Source: CAISOG01 sp044375625
Lineage (GTDB): Bacteria; Pseudomonadota; Alphaproteobacteria; CAISOG01
Assembly (NCBI GenBank): GCA_044375625.1
Contig: JBILMH010000043.1
Coordinates: forward strand, 1-13,933
DNA: 13,933 bases
Direction of reading: 5' to 3'
Below the pieces are notes generated by a model. The model worked only from the letters and a program-made list of their open reading frames with translations, did no database searches and was not told where the DNA came from. The stretch's first letter is position 1. Every line of letters starts with the position of its first letter. The translations under genes were made by a program, and so were the position numbers. This document shows positions 13,614 through 13,933 of this stretch, piece after piece.

Positions 13614-13933
13614 TTAGCGCTGAAGGGCAGGATAACCATATTGGCTATAAGGATCGATATTGCCACCATCCAACGAAAGATCCTGTTGATCCGATGGCGA
13701 TGCTGCCGTGTTTGGTAAACTATCGGTTGCCGTGACTGCTGATCCTGCTAATTTTTCAACCAAAATTGATATAGCTTCTGCCCCCAAAACAGGGGCGGCC
13801 TGCTGGATAGCCTTTTTTGCATTCTCCTCTCTGCATTTTCCCAGATGTTCGGTTAATGCCTTCTCAGCAGCCGTAATGGTCGCCTCATTATTCGAGACTA
13901 AGGCCTCTCGATAGGCATTCTGCAATTTTTTGG
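13614..13933 (-). CDS. Unrecognised protein, C-terminal part; gene continues past the right edge
   Basis: About 106 codons are open to the window end with no stop upstream, so the start lies outside. A TTG at 13925 could be a start but has no ribosome site. The first 60 visible residues are charged and Ala/Glu-rich and probably helical (NAYREALVSNN, AEKALTEHLGKCREENAKKA). A more hydrophobic stretch, VLGAEAISILVEKLAG, follows. The tail is Ser/Asp/Gly-rich and ends PYSQYGYPALQR. I do not recognise a family, and no function is proposed. The reading frame is the only long one on either strand here that lacks homopolymer-like composition. Confidence 0.5.
   Translation of the reverse strand, partial: KKLQNAYREALVSNNEATITAAEKALTEHLGKCREENAKKAIQQAAPVLGAEAISILVEKLAGSAVTATDSLPNTAASPSDQQDLSLDGGNIDPYSQYGYPALQR

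Overview
The window reads as a chromosomal segment of a Gram-negative proteobacterium, most likely an alphaproteobacterium. Three things suggest this: a methyltransferase resembling the mitochondrial complex I factor NDUFAF5 sits divergently beside comF; the Obg G4 motif is of a non-NKxD form; and the M23 peptidase carries a CGxG/YCHL cysteine pair. The species cannot be named from the sequence. Most genes are housekeeping genes with intact motifs. No tRNA, rRNA, insertion sequence, phage gene or CRISPR array was found.

Layout, left to right. 1-3076 (minus strand) is a probable operon transcribed as yqhA-like membrane protein, then a DsbD/ScsB-type electron transporter, then a periplasmic redoxin cut by the left edge. 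comF (minus) and an NDUFAF5-like methyltransferase (plus) follow, diverging from a 237-bp spacer that holds a 3 x 12 bp tandem repeat, a hairpin and a short upstream reading frame. A 125-bp element with terminal inverted repeats fills the gap between the methyltransferase and the convergent apaG and supplies part of the apaG stop codon. pmbA (minus) comes next.

7321-9126 holds the most notable gene. It encodes a soluble protein with a methyl-accepting-chemotaxis-type signalling hairpin joined to a complete C-terminal photoactive yellow protein (PYP) domain. The chromophore cysteine is present, but the residue matching Glu46 is Gln and the one matching Thr50 is Ser. The simplest reading is a cytoplasmic blue-light receptor feeding a chemotaxis-like pathway. 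No chromophore-synthesis gene or other chemotaxis gene lies in the window.

9189-11062 carries obg and map (both minus), with a good promoter candidate for obg. An AT-rich 610-bp spacer follows, holding two promoters that share a 10-mer, an inverted repeat and a terminator-like hairpin, so it may encode a small RNA. One of the promoters, with consensus TTGACA and 17-bp spacing, drives a GDP-fucose-synthase-like protein. That protein keeps the NAD motif but has lost the catalytic Tyr, Cys and His. A membrane-anchored or secreted M23 peptidase lies just downstream. The window ends with two adjacent GC-rich hairpins and the 3' part of an unrecognised minus-strand gene.
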